DNA of 64,000 bases, taken from positions 434,001 to 498,000 of the forward strand of contig OZ245336.1 in NCBI GenBank assembly GCA_965226095.1, given 5' to 3'. Below, piece by piece: positions 51,760 to 60,643 of this stretch. The notes beneath the pieces were generated by a model. The model did not search any database. It was not told where the DNA came from and saw only the letters and a program-made list of their open reading frames with translations. This DNA comes from JANQSP01 sp965226095 (GTDB lineage: Bacteria > Bdellovibrionota > Bdellovibrionia > Bdellovibrionales > UBA1609). Position 1 is the stretch's first letter, and every line of letters starts with the position of its first letter. A program made the translations under genes and the position numbers.

Positions 51760-52755
51760 TTAAAAATCATCTAAAATATACTTGGCAGGATCGACCGGGA
51801 CATTACTAATACGTATTTCATAATGTAAATGAGGACCTGAAGAGTATCCGGTGTTCCCTGTTGCTGCAATAACATCTTTTCTTTTAATTTTTTGCCACTT
51901 TGACACCATGATGTCTGAAAGGTGTCCGTATAAAGTAGAGAGTTGATAACCATGATCAATAATAATGAGTTTTCCGTAGCCGGTTTTATACCCTGCAAAA
52001 ATAATTGTGCCATCTCCAGGAGCATAAACCGGAGTTCCTGGTAGAGTTGCAATATCTACACCTTCATGCATGGAGATATCTCCACCATTAAAAGGATATT
52101 TTCGGTAGCCAAATGTAGAACTGATCCAGCCTCTTGTTGGCTGAATAGTGGGAGTACTATGAAAAATATCCTGTTTTTCATAGAGTTGTTCCAAGAGGAG
52201 ACTTATATCCTGATGTATCATTTTGGATTTGTGGTTCCATTGATCCATATAAACTAAAACAGCATCAGGAGAAGTGGGAGAAGCTGTTGGAGTTCTTTTT
52301 TTGGAAAAAGAACTGGGGAGTGCGGCTTGTAAATATCGGTTTTTGAAATTTGTTGTTGAAATAGGGTCGGAAACAGGGCCTCTGGTTTCACTAATTGTTA
52401 AAGGACCCACTGCCAATAGTGAAGATTCTGAGATTTTATGTTGTTCCAAACCAGCTATAGATTTTACTTTTTTGGAAAAATCTTCCATTTGTTGTAAACG
52501 AGCTACAATTTTTTTCAGTTTAAATTGTAGTTTTGATAGTTGAGCTCGTAAATGTTGATTTTCCAATCTGTGTTTTTCAAAATTACGATAAGAAGAAAAT
52601 GAAAACATATAATCAGCAAAAAATCCGGCTAATAGAGCACAGATTAAACCTCCTGTGGCTATAGCAATGCGGATTTGTTTCCACGATATTTGAAACTCTT
52701 TAAAAGAATCTTGCTTGTTATTAGAACTAATAAATATCGTATAGTTTTTTTTCAT
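51760..52755 (-). CDS. Membrane-anchored M23 (LytM) peptidase-domain protein
   Basis: M23 zinc peptidases cut peptidoglycan cross-links. A membrane anchor (about residues 27-50, IAIATGGLICALLAGFFADY) precedes a coiled coil (residues 55-95) and the LytM domain. Zinc residues are visible: His/Asp in ISMHEGVDIATLPGTPVYAP and the HxH in GPHLHYEIRI. The domain appears intact. The product probably faces the periplasm and acts in wall growth or division. No regulator (EnvC/NlpD partner) is adjacent. Confidence 0.93.
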   Translation of the reverse strand: MKKNYTIFISSNNKQDSFKEFQISWKQIRIAIATGGLICALLAGFFADYMFSFSSYRNFEKHRLENQHLRAQLSKLQFKLKKIVARLQQMEDFSKKVKSIAGLEQHKISESSLLAVGPLTISETRGPVSDPISTTNFKNRYLQAALPSSFSKKRTPTASPTSPDAVLVYMDQWNHKSKMIHQDISLLLEQLYEKQDIFHSTPTIQPTRGWISSTFGYRKYPFNGGDISMHEGVDIATLPGTPVYAPGDGTIIFAGYKTGYGKLIIIDHGYQLSTLYGHLSDIMVSKWQKIKRKDVIAATGNTGYSSGPHLHYEIRISNVPVDPAKYILDDF

Positions 52756-52798
52756 AATCTTCCTAATCTAGAGAGATATTCTTTTTATATATGAAAAA

Positions 52799-53518
52799 TT
52801 ATTTAATCTCAATAGTTATCACTGAGACATTATCTTCGCCACCAGCTTCCAGTGCTTTTTTTACACATTCATCAGAAATTGTCTCTACTGGGCAGTTAAA
52901 TAAAATGTCTTTTATGACTTCATTTGTAATAAAACCACATAAGCCATCTGAACATAGGAGGTAAATTTCACCTTTTTGTAGAGTTTTGACAGAAAAATCC
53001 GGTTCTACTGCAGGTAAAAATCCAACACTTTTTGTTAAAAAATGGCTGTTTTGTACAGTTATATCTTCTTTTCTCATTAAGATTTTTGCTTTTATTTGGT
53101 TGGTGGTGAAAGAATGATCTTCTGTTAATTGCCATAATTTATCATCTTTCGCCAGATACAGCCTGGAATCACCAACATTACCAATGTAGACGTTGTCTTC
53201 ATTCATAAAAAATACGCACAAAGTAGTCCCCATCCCTCGTAATTCAATATTTTTTTCTCCCTCATTAAAAACTGTGGTGTTGGCCTTTTTAAAGGCAATT
53301 TTTATTTCGTCCATGATGGAACTACTTTCTGCTGTTTTGCCATCCAGATGTTTGAGCACTTCTTGCACTGCCATTTGAGAAGCTACTTCTCCTCCCTGAT
53401 GGCCGCCCATTCCATCGGCGACTATAAAAAGCTTGTTTTTTTCATCTGCTAAAATACTGTCTTGATTTACAGACCTAACAAGACCAACATGTGTTGCTGT
53501 ATAAAATACTGGCTTCAT
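52799..53518 (-). CDS. PP2C-type serine/threonine phosphatase
   Basis: PPM phosphatases reverse Ser/Thr phosphorylation. Motifs include HVGLVRSVNQDSILADEK, LFIVADGMGGHQGGEVASQM with the metal Asp, GMGTTLCVFFM, IGNVGDSRLYL, YLLCSDGLCGF and GGEDNVSVITI. The 239-residue length is that of bacterial PrpC/Stp enzymes. It is transcribed away from the TonB-like gene. A natural opponent is the kinase-like protein at 39241, but they are far apart. Confidence 0.94.
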   Translation of the reverse strand: MKPVFYTATHVGLVRSVNQDSILADEKNKLFIVADGMGGHQGGEVASQMAVQEVLKHLDGKTAESSSIMDEIKIAFKKANTTVFNEGEKNIELRGMGTTLCVFFMNEDNVYIGNVGDSRLYLAKDDKLWQLTEDHSFTTNQIKAKILMRKEDITVQNSHFLTKSVGFLPAVEPDFSVKTLQKGEIYLLCSDGLCGFITNEVIKDILFNCPVETISDECVKKALEAGGEDNVSVITIEIK

Positions 53519-53617
53519 GTCTTATATTGTACAATTTTGTATTCCTTCTGTGCATTATTTTATTTTTTATGTTAACATGTAAAGTCATTATTTTATTAGA
53601 ACTTGGTGAGGTTTGTA

Positions 53618-54487
53618 GTGTCTCAAATGATAAAAAAACAAAAAAATTGGTTTTTAATTTTTATTTTATTATCTTTATTAGTACATTTTACTATTTTACT
53701 AACAATATTTCTCATTGATTTTTCTCCTGTGGAGAAAACGGCCACCAATAACCATTTGGTTGTTGTAGACTATCCCTTTCATCAACAAGTGGTAACACAA
53801 AAAGATTTTAATCAGTTGGAACCGACACAACCCAGTCGATACTTAAGTGAACAGGACAAAGCTGTAGAAAAAGAAGTGCAGGCTGTTATGAAAGGTTTAT
53901 TTCATCAAGCCAGGCATGTGTCTCAGGATCTTCTTGTTGAATCCATTCCAAAGAAAATGGAACGACAACTTAGTTCTATGAGTGAGGAGTTATTACAAAC
54001 AATTAAAGCGCCTTTGGAGTTGAAGTTAAATGAATTAGGGACAAAGCTCAGTCAAACTCCGGATTTTTTACCAGGTGTGAAATTAGGTTCGCATACTCTG
54101 CTTAATACCAAGGAATTTATTTATTATTCTTTTTTTGTTCGTATGAAAGAGCAATTGTATTGGAGATGGTTGCAGTATTTTAAAAAAGATAATTCGGCTT
54201 CTCTTATTTCACTTGCTCAAGATAAACAAAGATTATTTTCCACTTATTTATATGCTGTTTTATCATCAGATGGAGAGATGCAGGATTTAATGGTAGTGGA
54301 TAGTTCTGGATCAGAGGTCGCCGATTCCGCTGCTTTGCATGCATTTTTATCAGCAGTTCCTTTTCCAAATCCACCTGATGGTTTAATAGAAGAAGATGGT
54401 TTTATTCATATTCGACAAAGTTTTCATATTTATGTGAGTTCCTCTGTTGCTGAAAATCCCTTTTCAAAACACACTGAACAATTGTAG
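53618..54487 (+). CDS. TonB/TolA-like C-terminal-domain protein
   Basis: The GTG at 53618 has a GGTGAGG site. Upstream TTG/GTG starts are possible. A membrane anchor (FLIFILLSLLVHFTILLTIF) is followed by a periplasmic spacer and a C-terminal TonB-like domain: RMKEQLYWRWLQYF, TYLYAVLSSDGEMQDLMVVD and FPNPPDGLIEEDGFIHIRQS. TonB or TolA proteins carry energy to the outer membrane, but no ExbB/D genes are adjacent here. The spacer is not Pro-rich as in TonB. It precedes aceE by 32 nt. Confidence 0.7.
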   Translation: MSQMIKKQKNWFLIFILLSLLVHFTILLTIFLIDFSPVEKTATNNHLVVVDYPFHQQVVTQKDFNQLEPTQPSRYLSEQDKAVEKEVQAVMKGLFHQARHVSQDLLVESIPKKMERQLSSMSEELLQTIKAPLELKLNELGTKLSQTPDFLPGVKLGSHTLLNTKEFIYYSFFVRMKEQLYWRWLQYFKKDNSASLISLAQDKQRLFSTYLYAVLSSDGEMQDLMVVDSSGSEVADSAALHAFLSAVPFPNPPDGLIEEDGFIHIRQSFHIYVSSSVAENPFSKHTEQL

Positions 54488-54519
54488 TTTTATCATTTTG
54501 AGATGTCTTATAGAGTTCT

Positions 54520-57150
54520 ATGATGAATAAAAATAAATTATTAAGTAAAAAGAATTTGCTGGTTTTGAATCAAATTGCCGGAAGAGCTCATTTTTTACTT
54601 AATCAAATGATCTACATGGCTAATCATCGAAGCGATCAGCAAAAAGGAGATCCTAAAGTAGGAGGACATCCTTCGGCCAGTACCAGTTCTTTGCACATTC
54701 TAGGGGCTTTACATTTGGTGGTTAAATCAGGTTTCGATTTGTTGGCTCACAAACCACATACTTCTCCAACCGATCATGCCTATAATTATTTGTTGGATTT
54801 GTTTTTAGATAAAAATTTAAAATCTTTATCCCCTGAAGCAGCTGAGCAGGCTATGCGCGGTTTAAGAGCTTTTCCAAAAGATAATAATTTTGTTTTTCAA
54901 TCCTATCATTCTGCTTATGATCCGGATCATCATAATTTTTTACCATCCGGTACAGTAGGTATTCCCCCAGTAGTACTGGGTTATGTAGCTTTAGCTTATA
55001 AGGCGGCGGCTTTACAGAAATATAAAGTTCCTGAGGCTCACTGTTGGGCGCTTATTGGTGATTCCGAATTTCGAGAAGGTTCGTTGATGGAGGCACTTCC
55101 TGATTTAGCGGAGAGGGAAGTGGGAAATCTGACCTGGATTATTGATTATAATCGACAAAGTTTGGATGGTCATCGTTTCGTGAATGATGAAATTATAGAA
55201 GGCTCAGATGCCGATCGTATTCATAAAACCCTTGTTGCCAACGGTTGGGATGTTTTGGAATTAAAACATGGTTCTTTTAGACAAAAATTGTTTCAAAAGC
55301 CAGGAGGCCAGGACTTTCAAAAATTTTTGGAGAACGATTTAAGTGATCCAGCTTTTCAATCTTTATTTTATCTGTCAGGAGAAAAATTAAGGACAATTTT
55401 ATCTCAAAATAAAAACTTAAAAAGTTTTTTGCAATCTATTACAGATAGTGAATTAAAAACTGCTTTTATGGATTTAGGCGGACATGACTTTGAAGTGTTA
55501 ATTTCAGCAATGGAAGAAAGTAAAAAAAAATCCAAAAAACCTTGTTTGATCATAGCTCATACCATTAAGGGGTGGGGTTTGGAAATGGTAGGCTTAAGCG
55601 GTAATCATTCTTATCTTGTGTCTAAAAAAGAAATGGAAGCTTTAAGGGAAAAAGAAGGGGTTGATAGTAATGTGGATTTTCCACAATTTGATGACAAATC
55701 TGAACCAGCAAGATTTTTAAAAAATAGAAGAGAGATTTTATATAAAGATATTGTGGCTCAACATAAAATAAAAGAAAATAATATTAATCAGTTTAAAAAA
55801 GCTTTTACAGATAAAGGGCTGTTTAATTTAGATATTGATTTTCAAAGAATGAGTTATCCACATACTCAATGGTTGTTGGGTCAAGTGATGGCTAAGTTTG
55901 CACGGATTGCAGAAACAAAAGATAAAAAATTACTTAAAGCTTCAGAGCAGATGCTTCAACCTCTGTCCCAGCTGATTTATTCCATGTCTCCTGATGTGGG
56001 GACTTCTACTAATTTGGGTGCGGCAATGAATCAAAAAACTTTAGGGCCGGAGTTTATTGAAGATAAAAATATTGTAAAAGGGTTAGAGGATAAAAAAAGC
56101 CCTGATCTCATTCCCAGTCAAGAATCGAAAAACCGCTTTGTTCGTTTTGAAATTGTGGAAGCTAATTGTATTTCCTGTATGGCGGCTTTTGGAAAAGTGC
56201 GGGATATTTTAGGGGTTCCTCTTTTACCTTTAATGACTATTTATGACTTTTTTATTAAACGCGCTTTGGATCAATATTTTTATTCTTTGTATTGGAGTTC
56301 CAGTTTTATTTTATGTGGTACTCCTTCCGGTGTGACTTTGTCTCCAGAAGGTGCTCAGCATGGCTGGAAATCTGATTTTCAAATTCCCAATCAAGTGACA
56401 TGGGAACCTTTCTTTCTTCAGGAAATGGAGTGGATTATATCTGATGCCATTCATAGACATTTTACCTGGAATAATGAAAACAGAACCGGTGTACTGATAA
56501 GAGCAGTAACCCGTGGAATGGATCAGAAACATTTTTTAAACTGTTTAAAAACTCAAAAGAGATTTAAACAAGATCAGCAAAGAGCATTGGTGCCAGAGGC
56601 TTATCAATTAGCAGATGCAGTTGAAGAATCACAGTTGGATTGCATTTCTGACTCAGAAATTCTTTACCAGATCAAGCAAGATGTCTTGGAGGGTGCTTAT
56701 TATTTATTGGATTATAGAGGTTATGTGGATTATATAGAAGAAGACAATGTGGTGCATTTATTTTCCATGGGTTCTCCATCCACTTCCGCCATGGCGGCTT
56801 CCAAAGAGTTATTAAAACAAGGTATTTATGCTAATGTTATTGTGGTGACCAGTCCGGATTTGTTATTGGGGAATCTGGCAAACAAAAATGATTATTTTCA
56901 TTTGAGGAATACTTTGGCTATGGAAAACACTAAATCTCCACTCGTGAGTGTACATGATGGGGAACCGGGTTTATTGGATAATATTGGTTCTATCTTAGGT
57001 GTGCACCAGGAATCTTTGGCAGTAAGGAAACATTCTCTTTGTGGTCGGCCAGATGATGTGTATACATATCATGAAATAGATAAAGATTCTGTGGTAAAAA
57101 CCTGTTTGAAAGTTTTAACTTATCAATCTAAGAAGTTTTTTATTAAATAA
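54520..57150 (+). CDS. aceE: Pyruvate dehydrogenase E1 component, homodimeric type
   Basis: The protein decarboxylates pyruvate with thiamine diphosphate. The N-terminal half has DPKVGGHPSASTSSLHILGA and the TPP motif LIGDSEFREGSLMEA (about residue 178), with DYNRQSLDGHRF downstream. The transketolase-like middle domain contains GTSTNLGAAMN and GVTLSPEGAQHGWKSDF. The C-terminal domain contains HLFSMGSPSTSAMAASKELL. The 876-residue length matches AceE. The E2 and E3 genes are not adjacent. Confidence 0.93.
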   Translation: MMNKNKLLSKKNLLVLNQIAGRAHFLLNQMIYMANHRSDQQKGDPKVGGHPSASTSSLHILGALHLVVKSGFDLLAHKPHTSPTDHAYNYLLDLFLDKNLKSLSPEAAEQAMRGLRAFPKDNNFVFQSYHSAYDPDHHNFLPSGTVGIPPVVLGYVALAYKAAALQKYKVPEAHCWALIGDSEFREGSLMEALPDLAEREVGNLTWIIDYNRQSLDGHRFVNDEIIEGSDADRIHKTLVANGWDVLELKHGSFRQKLFQKPGGQDFQKFLENDLSDPAFQSLFYLSGEKLRTILSQNKNLKSFLQSITDSELKTAFMDLGGHDFEVLISAMEESKKKSKKPCLIIAHTIKGWGLEMVGLSGNHSYLVSKKEMEALREKEGVDSNVDFPQFDDKSEPARFLKNRREILYKDIVAQHKIKENNINQFKKAFTDKGLFNLDIDFQRMSYPHTQWLLGQVMAKFARIAETKDKKLLKASEQMLQPLSQLIYSMSPDVGTSTNLGAAMNQKTLGPEFIEDKNIVKGLEDKKSPDLIPSQESKNRFVRFEIVEANCISCMAAFGKVRDILGVPLLPLMTIYDFFIKRALDQYFYSLYWSSSFILCGTPSGVTLSPEGAQHGWKSDFQIPNQVTWEPFFLQEMEWIISDAIHRHFTWNNENRTGVLIRAVTRGMDQKHFLNCLKTQKRFKQDQQRALVPEAYQLADAVEESQLDCISDSEILYQIKQDVLEGAYYLLDYRGYVDYIEEDNVVHLFSMGSPSTSAMAASKELLKQGIYANVIVVTSPDLLLGNLANKNDYFHLRNTLAMENTKSPLVSVHDGEPGLLDNIGSILGVHQESLAVRKHSLCGRPDDVYTYHEIDKDSVVKTCLKVLTYQSKKFFIK

Positions 57151-57183
57151 GGCGTGATTATATAAAATCCGGAGCTGATAAAA

Positions 57184-57954
57184 TTGTCTAAAGGTGCACA
57201 ACATACACTGGCTCATAGTAAATCTTTAAAGGATAAAAATACTTATGTAGAGGCAATGTATACAACCTATAAGGGCTTAGTGTTGGATGAAGAAGAGGCT
57301 TTGTCTTTTAAAGGGCAGTGGAGAGAGGAAGTATTTCAATCATCTTCCCTTGAAAAGTCCCCAAGAGATTTTTCAAGTTTTCAACATCCATCCTCTCCCA
57401 CCTGCGCAAGCAGGAATCCAGTAGTGAATGATAAAGCCTTGGATGTAGAGATAGGTTCAGGTAATGGAGAACATTTTGCTTATTTGGCAGAAAACTCTCC
57501 AGACAGGCTGTATCTGGCTATTGAATTAAAATATAAACCAATTATTCAAACAGCTCGTCAGCTTAAATTCAGGCAACTGCACAATGCTCGAGTCATTCGA
57601 TATAACGCTTGTTTAGTAGATCAAATTTTCTCTGCTGATGAAATTAATAATGTATATATTTATTTTCCGGATCCTTGGCCGAAAAAAAGACATCATAAGC
57701 ATCGTTTGATTAACGAGAAGTTTTTAGAGAGACTTTATAGTGTGCAGAAAAAGAATTGTTTTGTGGAAATTAAAACAGATGACAAAGCTTATTTTACTGA
57801 AATGCAGGAGTTATTTAACACGAGTTCTTATCAATTGATTAAGTGTGATGAAAATATGCATAGGCAAAAAAATAAAATATCTTTTATGACTTTTTTTGAA
57901 AGAATTTTTGTGCAAAAAAATCAACCAGTATACTATGCGAGATATTTATGTTAA
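57184..57954 (+). CDS. trmB: tRNA (guanine-N7)-methyltransferase with in-frame repeat insertion
   Basis: TrmB methylates G46 of tRNAs. SAM motifs are LDVEIGSGNGEHFAYLAENS and LYLAIELKYKPI, and the signature YIYFPDPWPKKRHHKHRLIN is intact. Between KGQWREEVFQ and KALDVEIG an extra 30-odd residues (SSSLEKSPRDFSSFQHPSSP and so on) are present. They are encoded by a composite of family A and B palindromes (57349-57421) found elsewhere only between genes. The frame stays open, and catalytic motifs lie outside the insert. The start is TTG with GGAG 9 nt upstream. Confidence 0.9.
   Translation: MSKGAQHTLAHSKSLKDKNTYVEAMYTTYKGLVLDEEEALSFKGQWREEVFQSSSLEKSPRDFSSFQHPSSPTCASRNPVVNDKALDVEIGSGNGEHFAYLAENSPDRLYLAIELKYKPIIQTARQLKFRQLHNARVIRYNACLVDQIFSADEINNVYIYFPDPWPKKRHHKHRLINEKFLERLYSVQKKNCFVEIKTDDKAYFTEMQELFNTSSYQLIKCDENMHRQKNKISFMTFFERIFVQKNQPVYYARYLC
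57349..57421. repeat. Composite A plus B palindrome inside trmB
   Basis: CTTGAAAAGTC (57349-57359) pairs with GATTTTTCAAG (57367-57377) except for a mismatch. CCTGC / GCAGG (57401-57414) continues as AATCCAG. This is the order and approximate spacing of the intergenic pair at 49281-49352. Confidence 0.75.
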
Positions 57955-57986
57955 TTAATTTTTTAAAATTATAGAGAAGGTTTATA

Positions 57987-59006
57987 ATGGGAGCGAATAC
58001 TTTTGGAACTCATTTTCAAATAAGTACTTTTGGTGAAAGTCATGGTCCGGCGATGGGAGTTGTGGTGGATGGTTGTCCGGCTGGTGTTGTTTTTTCCTGG
58101 GATCTATTAACACAAAAAATGAATAAAAGAAAACCTGGGTATTTACCTTGGGTGTCTGATCGTAAGGAACCGGATATACCTGAACTATTAAGTGGTGTAT
58201 TTGAAGATCGCACACTGGGTACTCCATTAACTTTATTGGTAAGAAATAAAGATGCTAGGTCTGAGGATTATGCACAGATCAAAAATCAACCTCGTCCAGG
58301 CCATGCGGATGATGTATGGAAACAAAAGTTTCAACATGTCGATCATAGAGGTGGCGGTAGAGCCTCTGGCAGGGAAACTATTGGCCGTGTCATGGGAGGA
58401 GCTGTAGCGGAAATGTTCGTCAAAACAATTTATAAAAAATTAAATGTACAGGCTTTTGCTCAAACTATTGGATCCTTTGAAAGAGTGGATAGGCCATTAG
58501 ATAATAAAGTGATAGATCACACTAATTGGTTTGGAAAAAATACAAAGCAGGTATCTGATTTTTTGGTTCAGAAAAAAACAGAGGGATTAAGCTATGGTGG
58601 TGTTGTAGAAGTATGGATCAAAAATCCTCCGTCAGGATTAGGGCAACCTGTTTTCCGTAAACTCAAATCTGATTTAGCTGGTGCTTATATGAGCATTGGT
58701 GCTTGTTATAAAGTGTCCTTGGGAAAAGATTCTTCTGATAACAAAGACATCAGTGGGAAGGAAGGCAGTGCTTTACATGGTAAAAAAGATTCTTTGGTTT
58801 ACGGAGGTATAAGAGGGGGTATTTCCACGGGAGAGGATATTGTTTTTCAATTGCACTTTAAGGCGCCAGCTTCTGTTTTGGATATCGCTAAAAAAGGTCG
58901 GCATGATCCTTGTATTGTACCAAGGGCTACAGTGGTGGTGGAAGCTATGTCCTGGCTGGTATTGGCGGATCATATTTTATGGCAAAGATTAGATCGTATA
59001 ATTTAA
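57987..59006 (+). CDS. aroC: Chorismate synthase
   Basis: AroC makes chorismate from EPSP using reduced FMN. The start GANTFGTHFQISTFGESHGP, the block RPGHADDVWKQKFQHVDHRG and GGRASGRETIGRVMGGAVAE are diagnostic. Later conserved segments are YGGIRGGISTGEDIVFQ and GRHDPCIVPRATVVVEAM. The 339-residue length is at the short end of the family. A GAAGG site precedes the ATG. The repeat at 59034 follows. Confidence 0.97.
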   Translation: MGANTFGTHFQISTFGESHGPAMGVVVDGCPAGVVFSWDLLTQKMNKRKPGYLPWVSDRKEPDIPELLSGVFEDRTLGTPLTLLVRNKDARSEDYAQIKNQPRPGHADDVWKQKFQHVDHRGGGRASGRETIGRVMGGAVAEMFVKTIYKKLNVQAFAQTIGSFERVDRPLDNKVIDHTNWFGKNTKQVSDFLVQKKTEGLSYGGVVEVWIKNPPSGLGQPVFRKLKSDLAGAYMSIGACYKVSLGKDSSDNKDISGKEGSALHGKKDSLVYGGIRGGISTGEDIVFQLHFKAPASVLDIAKKGRHDPCIVPRATVVVEAMSWLVLADHILWQRLDRII

Positions 59007-59033
59007 TTCATCATCCCATTGAAAGTAGTTGCC

Positions 59034-59151
59034 AAAGAGATTTACCATAATAAACTTGGTCTTTTCGGGGCGCACGTCCTGTGCTCAGCCCGCCAAGGAC
59101 CATCCTTAGGCGGGAGCCCTTAAGCCCAAGTTTATTATGGTAAATCTCTTT
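59034..59151. repeat. Structured repeat core, copy 2, in a perfect 26-bp inverted repeat
   Basis: The arms 59034-59059 and 59126-59151 are exact complements but differ from the arms of copy 1. The core is the reverse complement of the copy at 32041-32148, with compensating changes in its inner stem. It lies 28 nt after aroC and could serve as its terminator. Confidence 0.8.
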
Positions 59152-59205
59152 TTGTCTGAACATAACAAATTAATTACAATAGGTGTTTTAGATTTTTTTT
59201 GGACT

Positions 59206-59317
59206 CTGAAAAGTCCTCAGGAGATTTTTCAGTTTACTCGAACTTTCCACTCAAAATATCTCTACAAGTGTTTGTCATGCCTACAATGCTCGTCATGCCT
59301 GTGAAAACAGGCATCCA
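59206..59317. repeat. Family A unit and variant family B unit
   Basis: A unit CTGAAAAGTC ... GATTTTTCAG lies at 59206-59232. The B unit at 59291-59317 is GTCATGCCTGTGAAAACAGGCATCCAG, with both stem halves changed together relative to the usual CCCTGC/GCAGGG. Together with copy 2 of the core, this is all that is seen in 59007-59406. Confidence 0.75.
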
Positions 59318-59406
59318 GAAGAAAAACTAAACATCAGCTATTAGTCGGGTTTCTACAGATGAAACTCTGATTTTTTAATGTTAAGAAGATTGATATAATA
59401 AAAAAC

Positions 59407-59434
59407 TTGAAAAAAAAATAGGTGGCGATAGAAT
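59407..59434 (+). promoter_or_regulatory. Promoter of the coiled-coil cassette
   Basis: TTGAAA at 59407-59412, a 16-bp spacer, and TAGAAT at 59429-59434. The layout is the same as at 33720-33747, including the A-tract at the start of the spacer. Confidence 0.6.
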
Positions 59435-59473
59435 ATTTTTTTAAGATAAATAATAGAAAAGGAGTAGTTGAGA

Positions 59474-60643
59474 ATGAAATATTTTTTTAGGGTCTTTAAT
59501 ATTTTTTTAGGGTCTTTAATACTTTTTGTGTTATTTATTGATTCTACCTACTCAGTGGAGCGTTCTACTTTACAAGAGATGATTAATCGTCATAAGAATG
59601 AAATAAAACAGCTTCATGATGGTGATGATGTAGATTTATCTGGAGATAGAATAGATTCTATCTTTAACAGGCATCTAAGTGTTGAACAATGGGAAAGACT
59701 TCAAAAAACAAGAGAGAGAAAGAGTAGAGAAATAAGAGAAGAGAGAAGAGTAGAGGTAAAAGAAGCAAGCAGGGAAGCAGAAGAAGCCCCTCTAACTGAA
59801 GCAGAAAAAGAACAAGAAAAAGAAGAATGGGAAAAAGAACAGCAGGAGCAAAGAATCGAGAAACAGCAAAAACAACAAAGGTATTTAAGTATGTCAGAAG
59901 AAGAGAAAAAACAAGAGATTAATAAGTTGTCTGCTCAAATAGATAGAACAAATCAGACAATAAATGATATATGGAAAAAAGAATCTTTGTCTGAAAAAGA
60001 TGAAAACAAGTTTAGTTTTCACGATATGGAGGAAACTCTTAAGTCAATTGATGATCTAGTGTCCAGTATAGATGAAACATTTCCTGAATTAGAGGTATTA
60101 GTGGATAAGGCGTTGAGTTTCCGGTATAATACAAATATAAAACTAATGGTTAAATCAATGAGTAAGAATGAAGATCTTACTGATATTTCTCCGAGACAAA
60201 TGGAAAATATAGCGAATGATTTATTCCATGAATTAACTGGAAATGTAATATGTAGCTATGCTGTTAAACCTGCTATTGCTAAAATTAGGCATTGTGAGAG
60301 TAAGGATTTATGTATGGCAAAAATACGATGCAGTTTTTACACAGATGGAAAGAGAACACTAAGCAAGAATTTTGATAGTGTTTGTTCGACTGAATTAGAT
60401 GATCAAAATCCAGCTACGTATAAGTTTGATACTGAAGATCCTAATACAGTTTCAGCTTGTCCACAGGATGCTAAAAAGTGTATTATGGATAATGTAGTTG
60501 AAAATCAACCTACTTCTTTTTCAGGGGTGAATTCACGAGGAACATTTATTTATCGTTTTAGAAGTAGAAATAAACATGAAAATACAACAGAATCATCAGG
60601 TCATATTCGACGATCACAAGATAACTCAGGAGGAGTACAATGA
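59474..60643 (+). CDS. Secreted charged coiled-coil protein with seven-cysteine C-terminal domain
   Basis: The ATG at 59474 is preceded by AAGGAG. The TTG at 59468 is too close to it. A signal peptide (residues 1-27) contains a perfect 20-bp DNA duplication. Residues 70-200 are very rich in Glu, Lys, Arg and Gln and predicted coiled coil. The C-terminal domain has seven cysteines spaced 13-5-5-17-24-6, ending CIMDN, matching the ankyrin protein at 33797-34798. The tail NSGGVQ also matches. The last codons overlap the partner gene as ATGA. Function is unknown. Confidence 0.8.
   Translation: MKYFFRVFNIFLGSLILFVLFIDSTYSVERSTLQEMINRHKNEIKQLHDGDDVDLSGDRIDSIFNRHLSVEQWERLQKTRERKSREIREERRVEVKEASREAEEAPLTEAEKEQEKEEWEKEQQEQRIEKQQKQQRYLSMSEEEKKQEINKLSAQIDRTNQTINDIWKKESLSEKDENKFSFHDMEETLKSIDDLVSSIDETFPELEVLVDKALSFRYNTNIKLMVKSMSKNEDLTDISPRQMENIANDLFHELTGNVICSYAVKPAIAKIRHCESKDLCMAKIRCSFYTDGKRTLSKNFDSVCSTELDDQNPATYKFDTEDPNTVSACPQDAKKCIMDNVVENQPTSFSGVNSRGTFIYRFRSRNKHENTTESSGHIRRSQDNSGGVQ
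59481..59520 (+). repeat. 20-bp perfect tandem duplication in the signal-peptide codons
   Basis: Bases 59481-59500 and 59501-59520 are identical. As 20 is not a multiple of three, loss of one copy shifts the frame and gives a stop (TGA) after about 15 codons. Confidence 0.9.
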
